Positions 8,760-16,421 of a stretch of 64,000 nt of DNA are shown here, in pieces. The stretch covers positions 62,001-126,000 of the forward strand of contig QORU01000010.1 of assembly GCA_003574785.1 (NCBI GenBank). Reading direction: 5' to 3'. The notes beneath the pieces were generated by a model, which saw nothing but the letters and a program-made list of their open reading frames with translations, was not told where the DNA came from and searched no databases. The stretch's first letter is position 1. The number at the start of each line of letters is the position of its first letter. The stretch is from Taklimakanibacter deserti (GTDB lineage Bacteria > Pseudomonadota > Alphaproteobacteria > Rhizobiales > Aestuariivirgaceae). The position numbers and the translations under genes were made by a program.

Positions 8760-10271
8760 ATGAGCGATCACCAACAGCGAGAACCGATCGTCAGGATTTC
8801 CGGGGTGACCAAGAGGTTCCCCGGCGTCCTGGCGCTCGACCATATCGAGGTCGCTTTCCGCGCCGGCGAGGTGCACGCCGTGATCGGCGAGAATGGTGCT
8901 GGCAAGTCGACGCTGATGAATATCCTGGCGGGCGACCTTCAGCCCAATGACGGCCAGATCTTCATCGACGGCAAGCCTGCCATCATCGCCTCTCCCTTGG
9001 CGAGCCGGGCCCATGGCATCACCGTCGTCTATCAGGAGCTGGCGCTCTGCTCGACGCTCAGCATCGCCGAGAACATCATGATGCCGGACATGGCGGCGCG
9101 CTCCGTCGCGACCTTCGTGCCGCGCGAGGAAATGCGGCGCGAGGCGCGCTTCGCTCTGGCACGGCTCGGCATGGGCCATCTCGATCCCGACACCAAGGTC
9201 GGCCGGCTCAGCGTCGCCGAGGCGCAACTGGTCGAGATCGCCCGCGCCATCCGCCAGAAGGCGCGCCTCCTGGTGCTGGACGAGCCGAACTCCGCCCTTT
9301 CCACGCGCGAAAGCGAGCGCCTGTTCGAGGTGGTGCGGCAGCTGAGCGGCGAAGGTGTCGCGGTCATCTATGTCTCGCATCACCTCGATGAGGTGCTCGA
9401 TATCGCCCACCGCATCACCGTGATGCGCGACGGGCGCACCATCGAGACCATGGTCAATGACAATGTCCCGCAGGAGCGGCTGATCCGCGCCATGGTCGGT
9501 CGCGAACTGGGCTCCGCCAAGCCCTGGTCGGCGCAGCATTCCTCGCGCGACGCACCCGTTGTCCTCGCGGTCGACAGCCTCACGGCGCCGGGGCTCGAGG
9601 GCATCAGCTTCACGGTGCGCTCGGGCGAGATCCTCGGCATTGGCGGCCTGCCCGATTCCGGCAAGGACCGTCTCGGCGACGTGCTCTTCGGCCTTTCGGC
9701 GCGCTCAGGCAGGATCGCGGTCGACGGCCAGGATCTGCCGGCCGCCAATCCCTCGGCCTCGATCCGCCACGGCATGGCCTATGTCCCCGCCGACCGGCGG
9801 GGCGCCGGCGCCCTTCTCGCCATGAGCGTCGCCGACAATGTCGTCTCCGCCGCCTTGAAGCAGTTCTCGCTGTCGGGCTTCCTGCGCCGGGCCCGGATCA
9901 AGCGTGCCGCGCGCGCCCAGGTGGCGCGGCTCGACGCCCGGATCTCGCATCTCGGCCAGAAGCTCGCGACCCTCTCGGGCGGCAACCAGCAGAAGATTAT
10001 CCTGGGCCGCAGCCTCGTCACCAATCCCCGCCTCCTCGTGCTGCACGAGCCGACACGCGGCATCGATGTCGGCGCCAAGGCCGAGATCTATTCCATCCTG
10101 CGGCAGATCGCCGGCGAAGGTGTCGCGATCATCATGATATCCTCCGAGATGCCGGAGCTGGTCCTGAACGCCGAGCGCGTGCTGGTGCTCCGCGCCGGCC
10201 GGCTCAGCGAGGAATTGACCGGGACCGATATCAATGAAGAAGCCATCCTGGCGCGCGCCATGGCATCGTGA
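8760..10271 (+). CDS. Ribose-type ABC transporter ATP-binding protein (RbsA-like)
   Basis: A 503-residue double ATPase. Domain 1 has Walker A GENGAGKSTL, signature LSVAEAQLVEIARAI and Walker B LLVLDEPNSALS; domain 2 has the degenerate P-loop usual for this family, signature LSGGNQQK and Walker B LLVLHEPTRGIDVG. In domain 2 the Walker B Asp is replaced by His (LHEPTRG rather than LDEPTRG). I placed the start at ATG 8760 (MSDHQQREPIVRISG), because residues further upstream come from the repeat element. It energises uptake through the 6542 permease. Confidence 0.92.
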   Translation: MSDHQQREPIVRISGVTKRFPGVLALDHIEVAFRAGEVHAVIGENGAGKSTLMNILAGDLQPNDGQIFIDGKPAIIASPLASRAHGITVVYQELALCSTLSIAENIMMPDMAARSVATFVPREEMRREARFALARLGMGHLDPDTKVGRLSVAEAQLVEIARAIRQKARLLVLDEPNSALSTRESERLFEVVRQLSGEGVAVIYVSHHLDEVLDIAHRITVMRDGRTIETMVNDNVPQERLIRAMVGRELGSAKPWSAQHSSRDAPVVLAVDSLTAPGLEGISFTVRSGEILGIGGLPDSGKDRLGDVLFGLSARSGRIAVDGQDLPAANPSASIRHGMAYVPADRRGAGALLAMSVADNVVSAALKQFSLSGFLRRARIKRAARAQVARLDARISHLGQKLATLSGGNQQKIILGRSLVTNPRLLVLHEPTRGIDVGAKAEIYSILRQIAGEGVAIIMISSEMPELVLNAERVLVLRAGRLSEELTGTDINEEAILARAMAS

Positions 10272-10281
10272 GGTATAGAGA

Positions 10282-11232
10282 GTGACTGCCCCCAAGATCA
10301 CGATCGTCGGAAGCTTCGCCGTGGGTCTCACCATCCGCGCGCCGAAGCTCCCCATTTTCGGCGAGACCATGCTCGGCACCGATTTCGACATGGGGCCTGG
10401 CGGCAAGGGCTCGAACCAGGCGGTGGCGACGGCGAGGCTCGGGGCGCGCTCGTCGCTCGTCGCCATTCTCGGCACCGACAAGCTCGCCGGCATCGCCACC
10501 GACCTCTATGCGGCCGAGGGCGTCGACACCGAATTCGTGACCTCGCAGAGCGAGCGCCCGACCGGCGTCGGCTTCATCATCCTCAATGACAAGGGCGAGA
10601 ATTTCATCATCCTCGACATGGGCGCCAATGAGCTCATGGACGCGAAATCCGTCGACCTGGCGGAATCCCGGATCGCCGAGAGCGACGTCGTGATGACCGT
10701 TCTCGAAGTGCCGACTGAAGCGGCCGCCCGCGCGATGGAGCTCGCCCGTTTGCGTGGCGCCCGCACCATCCTCAACCCGGCGCCGGCGCGGGCCTTGCCG
10801 CCCGGGATCTTCGCTTCCGTCGACTATCTGACGCCGAATGAAAGCGAATTGCGCATCCTGCTCGGCCTTCCGGCTGACGATCCGCGCTCCTCGCGCGAAT
10901 TGGCGGCGGAATTACGCCGGCGCGGGGTGCGCAATGTCGTCGTGACGCTGGGCCGCCAGGGCGCCCTCATCCTCACCGACGATCTCGACCAGATGGTGCC
11001 GGCCGTGCCGGTCGATGTCGTCGACACCACGGGCGCCGGCGATGCCTTCAATTCAGGCTTCGCGGTGGCGCTCGCCGAGGGACGCGACATCGTCGATGCC
11101 GTGCGCTTCGGCGTCGTCTGCGGCGCCCTTGCCTGCACCAGGCTCGGCGTCATCCCGAGCCTCGCCCAGCGCGCTGAGGCCGATGCCATGTATGAGAAAG
11201 CCTGCAAAACCGTATGGAAGGACCACCCGTGA
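10282..11232 (+). CDS. PfkB family carbohydrate kinase, ribokinase-like
   Basis: A 316-residue kinase with a GTG start. Both PfkB signatures are present: GPGGKGSNQAVATARLG near residue 37 and DTTGAGDAFNSGF near residue 248, the latter carrying the catalytic Asp. Ribokinases phosphorylate D-ribose at O5 after uptake. The neighbours (RbsABC-like transporter upstream, RbsD pyranase overlapping the 3' end) strongly support a ribose or ribose-like substrate. A variant substrate such as a modified pentose is possible given the PhyH and PanB-like neighbours. Confidence 0.88.
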   Translation: MTAPKITIVGSFAVGLTIRAPKLPIFGETMLGTDFDMGPGGKGSNQAVATARLGARSSLVAILGTDKLAGIATDLYAAEGVDTEFVTSQSERPTGVGFIILNDKGENFIILDMGANELMDAKSVDLAESRIAESDVVMTVLEVPTEAAARAMELARLRGARTILNPAPARALPPGIFASVDYLTPNESELRILLGLPADDPRSSRELAAELRRRGVRNVVVTLGRQGALILTDDLDQMVPAVPVDVVDTTGAGDAFNSGFAVALAEGRDIVDAVRFGVVCGALACTRLGVIPSLAQRAEADAMYEKACKTVWKDHP

Positions 11233-11690
11233 ACCGCAACCGACTGCTCAATGCCGAACTCAGCCATGCCATCGCGCTCATGGGCCATGGCGATCTGATG
11301 ATTGTTTGCGATGCGGGCTTTCCCATCCCCTCCTCGGCCTGGCGCATCGATCTCGCCATCGCGCCCGATCTGCCCGATCTCGAGACCGTGCTCACGCCGA
11401 TCGCCGCCAATCTGATCTGCGAGCGCGTCGGCTATGCCGACACTTTGCCGAAGCACAATCCGCGCCTTCTCGCCAAGGTGCAGCGCATCTTCGAAGGCGC
11501 CGATTTCGAGACCGCCAGGCATGAGACGATCCTGACCGAGATGGCGGCAAAGGCCAAGGTCATCGTGCGCACCGGCGCCTTCGATCCCTGGGGCAATATC
11601 CTGCTCTATTCCGGCGTCGACGTACCGGCCTGGTTCTCCAAGGAAGGCACGGTTCCACCCGACTACTATGCGAAGAAGATGAAGAAGTAG
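11229..11690 (+). CDS. rbsD: RbsD/FucU family sugar mutarotase (D-ribose pyranase)
   Basis: A 153-residue enzyme that interconverts pyranose and furanose forms so that the kinase gets the furanose. The motif MGHGDLMIVCDAGFPIP holds the catalytic His and binding Asp of RbsD, and the C terminus has VRTGAFDPWGNILLYSGV. I chose GTG 11229, which overlaps the kinase stop (GTGA) and has GGAAGGA 7 bp upstream, over an ATG at 11214. Coupling to the kinase fits joint action on ribose. Confidence 0.88.
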   Translation: MNRNRLLNAELSHAIALMGHGDLMIVCDAGFPIPSSAWRIDLAIAPDLPDLETVLTPIAANLICERVGYADTLPKHNPRLLAKVQRIFEGADFETARHETILTEMAAKAKVIVRTGAFDPWGNILLYSGVDVPAWFSKEGTVPPDYYAKKMKK

Positions 11691-11697
11691 CGCCTCC

Positions 11698-12525
11698 ATG
11701 CCGCGCATCTTCGATTTCGGCGGCCGCGAGGTGGAGCGCAGCCTGACGGTCGCCGATCTCCGCCAACTCAAAGGCAGCGGGCGGCATGTCGCGCAAGTGA
11801 CCGCCGAGACGGCCGAGGAAGCGGCAGCGGCGGAAGCCGCCGGCATCGAGATGGTGATCTGCCGGGCCGCCAATGTGCCGCGCCTGCGCGAGGGATCGAA
11901 GCGCGTCTTCGTCACCGCCGCCCTGGGCTTTGCCGAGGCGATCACCGATGACGAGATCCTGCGTAGCGCTTTCGCCGCCGTCACCGGCGGGGCCGATGCG
12001 GTTCTCACCAGCCGCAGCGCTGAGGCCGTTCGGCTCATCGCCCGCGAGCAGATCCCGGTGATGGGGCATCTGGGCCTCGTGCCGCGCAAGTCCACCTGGA
12101 TGGGCGGCATGCGCGCGGTCGGCAAGACGGCCAAGGAAGCTGCCGAGCTGTGGGACCGGTTCCGGGGGTTGGAAGATGCTGGCGCCTTTGCCGCCGAATG
12201 CGAGGTCATCGCGGCCGACGTCATGGCCGAGATCAACAAGCGCACCTCGCTCGTCACCGTCTCCTTGGGCTCCGGACCTTCCGCGGATGTGATCTTCCTC
12301 TTCACTTCCGATATCTGCGGCGAGAGCCAGCGCCTGCCCCGCCATGCGCGCGCCTGGGGCGATGTCAAAAGGCTACAGGATCAGGTCAAGCAGGAACGCC
12401 TCGCGGCGCTCAAGGGATTTCGCGGCGCCGTCGCCGCAGGCGATTTCCCGGCCAAGGGCGAAGTGGCCGCCATTCCGGCAGACGAGCTCGAGGCCTTCCG
12501 GCTCAGGCTTGAAAACGGCTCGTGA
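11698..12525 (+). CDS. Ketopantoate hydroxymethyltransferase (PanB)-like protein lacking metal ligands
   Basis: A 275-residue protein that aligns by eye along the whole PanB barrel: VMGHLGLVPRKSTWMGG matches CGHLGLTPQ, ECEVIAADVMAEI matches the ECVPVELAKRI segment with its catalytic Glu, and VSLGSGPSADVIFLF matches IGIGAG. The three metal-binding acids of PanB (in TAYD, VGDS and KIEG) are replaced here by TAET, ICRA and LTSR. It closes the ribose-type operon, 7 bp after rbsD. I infer a PanB-derived enzyme for another aldol-type reaction in this pathway, not pantothenate synthesis. Its 3' end overlaps the convergent LysR gene by 23 bp. Confidence 0.7.
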   Translation: MPRIFDFGGREVERSLTVADLRQLKGSGRHVAQVTAETAEEAAAAEAAGIEMVICRAANVPRLREGSKRVFVTAALGFAEAITDDEILRSAFAAVTGGADAVLTSRSAEAVRLIAREQIPVMGHLGLVPRKSTWMGGMRAVGKTAKEAAELWDRFRGLEDAGAFAAECEVIAADVMAEINKRTSLVTVSLGSGPSADVIFLFTSDICGESQRLPRHARAWGDVKRLQDQVKQERLAALKGFRGAVAAGDFPAKGEVAAIPADELEAFRLRLENGS

Positions 12526-13426
12526 TGAAATCGCGCAAGGCGCGCGCCGCCGGCGTCAGGGGATCGCCCTTCGCCCAGGCGAGCAGGATGCGCTGCGCCG
12601 GCAGCTTGTCGGAAATCGGCCTTATGGCGAGTTTGCGCCCGTCATAGCTGCGGTCGGATTTGGGCCGCGTATAGGCGACCGCAATGCCGAGACCGTTCGC
12701 CACCATGCTGCGCTGGAGTTCGAAAGATGAGGCGCGCGCCGCCACGTCGACCTCCAGGCTCACGGCCTTGAACAGCGCCACGATATGCTGCCAGCTCAGC
12801 GCCTGGTCGGTGAGGATCAAGGGGTGCCGGGCCAGATCGGCGAGCGAGACGGCCGCCTTTCGCGCCAGCGGATGACTGTCAGGCAGCATCGCATGGGGAT
12901 GCAATTCGATGAGGGTCTGGCGCTCGATGCCGGATCCGAGACCCAGATCGTAAGTGAGCGCCAGGTCGATCGAACCTTTGCCGAGTTGCGCGGCCAGCTC
13001 GTCGAAGCCCGCGTCACGGAAATCGACCGTGATCGCCGGCATCGCCTTGCGAAACCGGCTGATGAGTGCGGGGACATAATAAGGGGCGAGATCGGTGAAG
13101 CAGCCGAGAGTCGCCTGGCCCGATGCCGCCTCCGCCGCCTGGCCGAGGCGAGAGAGCCTCCGAGCCTCTTCCAACAGGGCGCGTGCGTCGCGTATGAAAG
13201 CCGACCCGAAGGAGGTGAGCTCGACGCCCTCGCCCTTGTGGCGCACGAACAGCTTGCGGCCCAAATGCACCTCGATCTGGGCAATAGCGACCGAGATCGA
13301 AGGCTGCGACACATGCAGGCTCTCCGCGGCTTGCGTGACATTGCCGGCATCGGCGGCCGCCACCGCATAGCGCAGCTGCTTGAGCGTCAGAGATAGGCTT
13401 TCCTGATGTGCCATATTATCAAACAT
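12503..13426 (-). CDS. LysR family transcriptional regulator
   Basis: A 307-residue regulator: N-terminal winged helix (LTLKQLRYAVAAADAGNVTQAAESLHVSQPSISVAIAQIE) and a periplasmic-binding-like effector domain (GCFTDLAPYYVPALISRF). The open frame extends further upstream, but the LysR start is either ATG 13426 (MFDNMAHQES) or ATG 13414; the extension is antisense to the PhyH gene. It is divergent from the PhyH gene at 13484, with its own start 58 bp away, so it probably controls that gene. The 3' end overlaps the PanB-like gene tail to tail. Confidence 0.88.
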   Translation of the reverse strand: MFDNMAHQESLSLTLKQLRYAVAAADAGNVTQAAESLHVSQPSISVAIAQIEVHLGRKLFVRHKGEGVELTSFGSAFIRDARALLEEARRLSRLGQAAEAASGQATLGCFTDLAPYYVPALISRFRKAMPAITVDFRDAGFDELAAQLGKGSIDLALTYDLGLGSGIERQTLIELHPHAMLPDSHPLARKAAVSLADLARHPLILTDQALSWQHIVALFKAVSLEVDVAARASSFELQRSMVANGLGIAVAYTRPKSDRSYDGRKLAIRPISDKLPAQRILLAWAKGDPLTPAARALRDFITSRFQA

Positions 13427-13483
13427 TATTTTACTTGATGTTTGGCGGCATGCAACGGTCCTCCGCGAGACATGGAGGACCCG

Positions 13484-14284
13484 ATGGGCAAATATGTGAG
13501 CGCCGATGAGATCGCCGATTACCAGCGTGACGGCGTCGTCTGCATCAAGGGGCTGTTCAAGGACTGGGTGCCCACGATCGGCGAAGGCATCGAGCGCAAT
13601 ATGCGCGAGCCCAGCCAATATGCGGCCGAGAACCTCAAGCCCGGCGAAGGCGGCCGCTTCTTCGACGATTACTGCAACTGGGAGCGCATCCCGGAATTCA
13701 CCGAGATCATCCGCAAGTCGCCCGCCGCCCAGGCCGCGGCCGAGCTCATGCAGTCGAAGACGGCGCAGATCTTCCACGACCATGTGCTGGTCAAGGAGCC
13801 CGGCACGTCGAAGCCCACGCCCTGGCACCAGGACGCGCCCTATTATTTCGTCGACGGCGAGCAGACGGTAAGCTTCTGGGTGCCGGTGGAGCCGGTGAAG
13901 GAAGCAGCGCTGCGCTGCATCGCAGGCTCACATAAGTGGCCCAGGATGGTGCTGCCGGTGCGCTGGCTGTCGGAGCAGAATTTCTATGCCGGCGAGCATG
14001 ACTATATCCCGGTGCCCGATCCCGACGCCGAGCCCGGCAAATACAAGGTGGTCGAATGGCAGATGGAGCCCGGCGATGCCGTCGCCTTCCACTACAAGAC
14101 CGTGCATGGCGCCCGCGGCAACAATTCCGACCGCCGGCGGCGCGCCTTCTCCATGCGCTGGGTCGGCGATGACGCGCATTATGTCACGCGGCCCGGCCGC
14201 ACCTCGCCGCCCTATCCGGGCCACGACATGAAGGACGGCCAGCGCCTGCGCGAGGACTGGTTCCCGGTGATCTGGCGGCAGTGA
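13484..14284 (+). CDS. Phytanoyl-CoA dioxygenase (PhyH) family protein
   Basis: A 266-residue Fe(II)/2-oxoglutarate oxygenase. The triad reads as His and Asp in WHQDAPYYFVDG (near residue 109) and a distal His in HYKTVHGARGNNS (near residue 205). The start ATG 13484 is fixed by a GGAGG five bases upstream; two earlier in-frame ATG-type starts lack this. It differs clearly from the 5712 PhyH protein and is closer to the branch with the YFVDGEQTVSFWVPV motif. Divergent LysR control is likely. Substrate unknown. Confidence 0.88.
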   Translation: MGKYVSADEIADYQRDGVVCIKGLFKDWVPTIGEGIERNMREPSQYAAENLKPGEGGRFFDDYCNWERIPEFTEIIRKSPAAQAAAELMQSKTAQIFHDHVLVKEPGTSKPTPWHQDAPYYFVDGEQTVSFWVPVEPVKEAALRCIAGSHKWPRMVLPVRWLSEQNFYAGEHDYIPVPDPDAEPGKYKVVEWQMEPGDAVAFHYKTVHGARGNNSDRRRRAFSMRWVGDDAHYVTRPGRTSPPYPGHDMKDGQRLREDWFPVIWRQ

Positions 14285-14366
14285 ACAAGGGGGCCGTCTC
14301 CTGCGGCTTACCTGAGCGACTCGACCTCCAATTCGGACCGGGCATCTTGCTTTCGCCATCCCCTAT

Positions 14367-14388
14367 GCTAGGTTACATGTAACCTAGC
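14367..14388. promoter_or_regulatory. Perfect 22-bp palindrome, probable toxin-antitoxin autoregulatory operator
   Basis: Half-site GCTAGGTTACA is followed at once by its exact reverse complement. It ends 13 bp before the antitoxin start codon and one base before its GGAG ribosome-binding site (14390-14393). Antitoxins of MazE type usually bind such palindromes in their own promoter, so this is the likely operator; an mRNA hairpin masking the ribosome-binding site is an alternative. Confidence 0.7.
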
Positions 14389-14401
14389 TGGAGAATTGCT
14401 C

Positions 14402-14623
14402 ATGCCGCCCGTCTCAAGACCGAAGCCATCCCGCGAGAAGGTGAGGAAGCACCGCGAGCGTTTGCGGCGGCTGGGCCTTCGTCCCATTCAGATCTGGGTT
14501 CCGGACATGCGCTCTCCTGCCTTCAAGTTGCAAGCCCATCGTCAGTCGCTGGCAGTGGCGCGGAGCCGCCAAGGCAATGACGATCAGGCCTTCATCGATG
14601 CGATTTCAGATTTGGTTCAATAG
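14402..14623 (+). CDS. Antitoxin, MazE family (DUF3018-like)
   Basis: A 73-residue basic protein: PPVSRPKPSREKVRKHRERLRRLGLRP followed by IQIWVPDMRSPAF, a pattern typical of the short MazE/DUF3018 antitoxins found before PemK/MazF toxins in alphaproteobacteria. ATG 14402 lies 8 bp after GGAG; the TTG at 14396 would be too close to it. The stop codon directly abuts the toxin start, the usual antitoxin-first order. The N-terminal part should bind DNA and the C-terminal part wrap the toxin. Confidence 0.85.
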   Translation: MPPVSRPKPSREKVRKHRERLRRLGLRPIQIWVPDMRSPAFKLQAHRQSLAVARSRQGNDDQAFIDAISDLVQ

Positions 14624-14974
14624 ATGAAGAGAGGCGAGATCTGGACTGCCTCCCCAGGCCAGTCCTATGCAGGAAAGCCCCGTCCGGTCGTCATTGTGCA
14701 GGACGGTAGCTTTGATGCCACTGCGTCCATAACCATCTGCGCCTTCACGACCGACGACACGGATGCGCCGTTGTTCCGGGTGCCGGTCGCACCCAGCGAG
14801 CACAACGGGTTGCGGGCAGTTTGCCGCCTGATGGTCGACAAGGTCACTACGATACCAAAGACGAGGCTCGGGTCGCGTATTGGAAAACTGGAAGACGAAA
14901 GCATGCTGCAGCTGAACCGAGCGCTGCTCGTCTTTCTCGGGCTCGCAGTATCGCCACAAACAAGCCGGAGTTGA
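14624..14974 (+). CDS. Type II toxin PemK/MazF family mRNA interferase
   Basis: A 116-residue toxin of usual MazF length. Family features are MKRGEIWTA at the N terminus, GKPRPVVIVQ (substrate-binding Arg), ICAFTTD and the SRIGKLEDESMLQLNRAL C-terminal helix. MazF toxins cut single-stranded RNA at short motifs and stop growth when the labile antitoxin is lost. The start codon follows the antitoxin stop with no gap, so translation is coupled. Confidence 0.88.
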   Translation: MKRGEIWTASPGQSYAGKPRPVVIVQDGSFDATASITICAFTTDDTDAPLFRVPVAPSEHNGLRAVCRLMVDKVTTIPKTRLGSRIGKLEDESMLQLNRALLVFLGLAVSPQTSRS

Positions 14975-15004
14975 GATGAGAAAGGTTCGGCAACGGCGCG
15001 ATCG

Positions 15005-16405
15005 TCAGATCGCGCCGTCGCGCGCGAGCTCGTCCATCACCTGGCGGACCGCGGCTTCGGCGATCGCGACGATCTCATCGACCTCTTCGCGCGTCGTGAC
15101 CAGCGGCGGCGCGAAACCCAATATGTCGCCATGCGGCATGGCGCGCGCGATAAGGCCCTTGTCGCGCGCCGCCTTGGAGATGCGGGCGCCCACCTTGAGC
15201 CCGGCATCGAAGCGGGTCCTCTTCGCGCGGTCGCCCACGAATTCGATTGCGCCGAGGAGGCCGACGCCCCGCACCTCGCCGACGATCGGCAATTGCGCGA
15301 AGCTCGCTTTGAGCCGCTCCTGGAAATAGCCGCCGACATCGCGCGCTTTGCCCGGCAAGTCCTCCGTCTCGACGATGTCGAGCACCGCATTGGCCGCGGC
15401 GGCGCCGATCGGATGGCCGGAATAGGTATAGCCATGCGAGAAGCTGCCGATGCGGTCGGCCGCTTCCTCGAGCACCTTGTAGACCTTCTCGCCGACGATC
15501 GCGCCCGACAGCGGGAAATAGCCCGAAGTCAGGCCCTTCGCCACCGTGATGAGATCGGGCTCGATGCCGTAATGATGCGAGCCGAACATCGATCCGACGC
15601 GGCCGAAGCCGGTGATGACCTCATCCGCGATGAGCAGCACGTCATGCTTCCTGAGGACGGGCTGGATCGCCTGCCAATAGCCTTCCGGCGGCGGCGTGAT
15701 GCCGCCGGTGCCGAGCACCGGCTCGCCGATGAAGGCGCCGACCGTGTCGGGACCTTCGCGCTCGATGAGCGCGTCGAGTTCGGCGGCACGCCGCTTCGAG
15801 AAATCGCGCTCGCTCTCCCCCGGCTCTGCCCCCCAATAATGGTGCGGCGAGCCGGTATGCAGAATGCCGGGCAGCGGCAGGTCCATGTGATCGTGATAAA
15901 AGGACATGCCGGTCATCGAGCCCGAGACGACGCTGCAGCCGTGATAGCCGCGCTCGCGCGAGATGATTTTCTTCTTCTTCGGCTTCCCGCGCAGATTGTT
16001 GTAATACCAAACCAGCTTGGCCTGCGTCTCATTGGCATCCGATCCCGACATGCCGAAGAACACCTTGCTCATCCGGCCGGGCGCCATCTTGACGAGCCGG
16101 CCCGACAGCGTCGCGAGCTCGTCCGTCGTATGAGCCGCATAGGAGTGATAGTAGGCGAGCCTGTAGGCCTGACGGGCGATCGCTTCCGCGACCTCCGTGC
16201 GCCCATAGCCGATATTGACGCAATAGAGGCCGGCAAAGCCGTCGATATATTCGCGCCCCGTCGCGTCCTTGATGCGGATGCCCTTGCCGGTTTCGACGAT
16301 CGTCGGATCGCCCGCCTTGCCGGTGGCGAAATCCTTGAGCTGGGTGAAGGGATGGAGGAGGCTGGCGCGGTCGAGGGCGCTGATTTCCTTGACATTGATG
16401 GTCAT
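15005..16405 (-). CDS. Class III PLP-dependent aminotransferase (omega-amino acid type)
   Basis: A 466-residue aminotransferase. The PLP region reads LIADEVITGFGRVGSMFGS, then LITVAKGLTSGYFPLSG with the Schiff-base Lys in VAKGL. Length and motifs match bacterial omega-amino acid:pyruvate, putrescine or GABA aminotransferases. ATG 16405 (MTINVKEISALDRASLLHP) has GGAAGAA upstream; the longer frame is not needed. It lies 16 bp downstream of the succinate-semialdehyde dehydrogenase gene on the same strand, so the pair probably converts GABA or a related omega-amine to succinate. Confidence 0.9.
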   Translation of the reverse strand: MTINVKEISALDRASLLHPFTQLKDFATGKAGDPTIVETGKGIRIKDATGREYIDGFAGLYCVNIGYGRTEVAEAIARQAYRLAYYHSYAAHTTDELATLSGRLVKMAPGRMSKVFFGMSGSDANETQAKLVWYYNNLRGKPKKKKIISRERGYHGCSVVSGSMTGMSFYHDHMDLPLPGILHTGSPHHYWGAEPGESERDFSKRRAAELDALIEREGPDTVGAFIGEPVLGTGGITPPPEGYWQAIQPVLRKHDVLLIADEVITGFGRVGSMFGSHHYGIEPDLITVAKGLTSGYFPLSGAIVGEKVYKVLEEAADRIGSFSHGYTYSGHPIGAAAANAVLDIVETEDLPGKARDVGGYFQERLKASFAQLPIVGEVRGVGLLGAIEFVGDRAKRTRFDAGLKVGARISKAARDKGLIARAMPHGDILGFAPPLVTTREEVDEIVAIAEAAVRQVMDELARDGAI

Positions 16406-16421
16406 GAGATTCTTCCCGTGA

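Noticed and set aside
12503..13828. 441-residue LysR protein with long N-terminal extension
   Set aside because: The extension is antisense to the PhyH gene; LysR proteins start near the winged helix, at 13426 or 13414.
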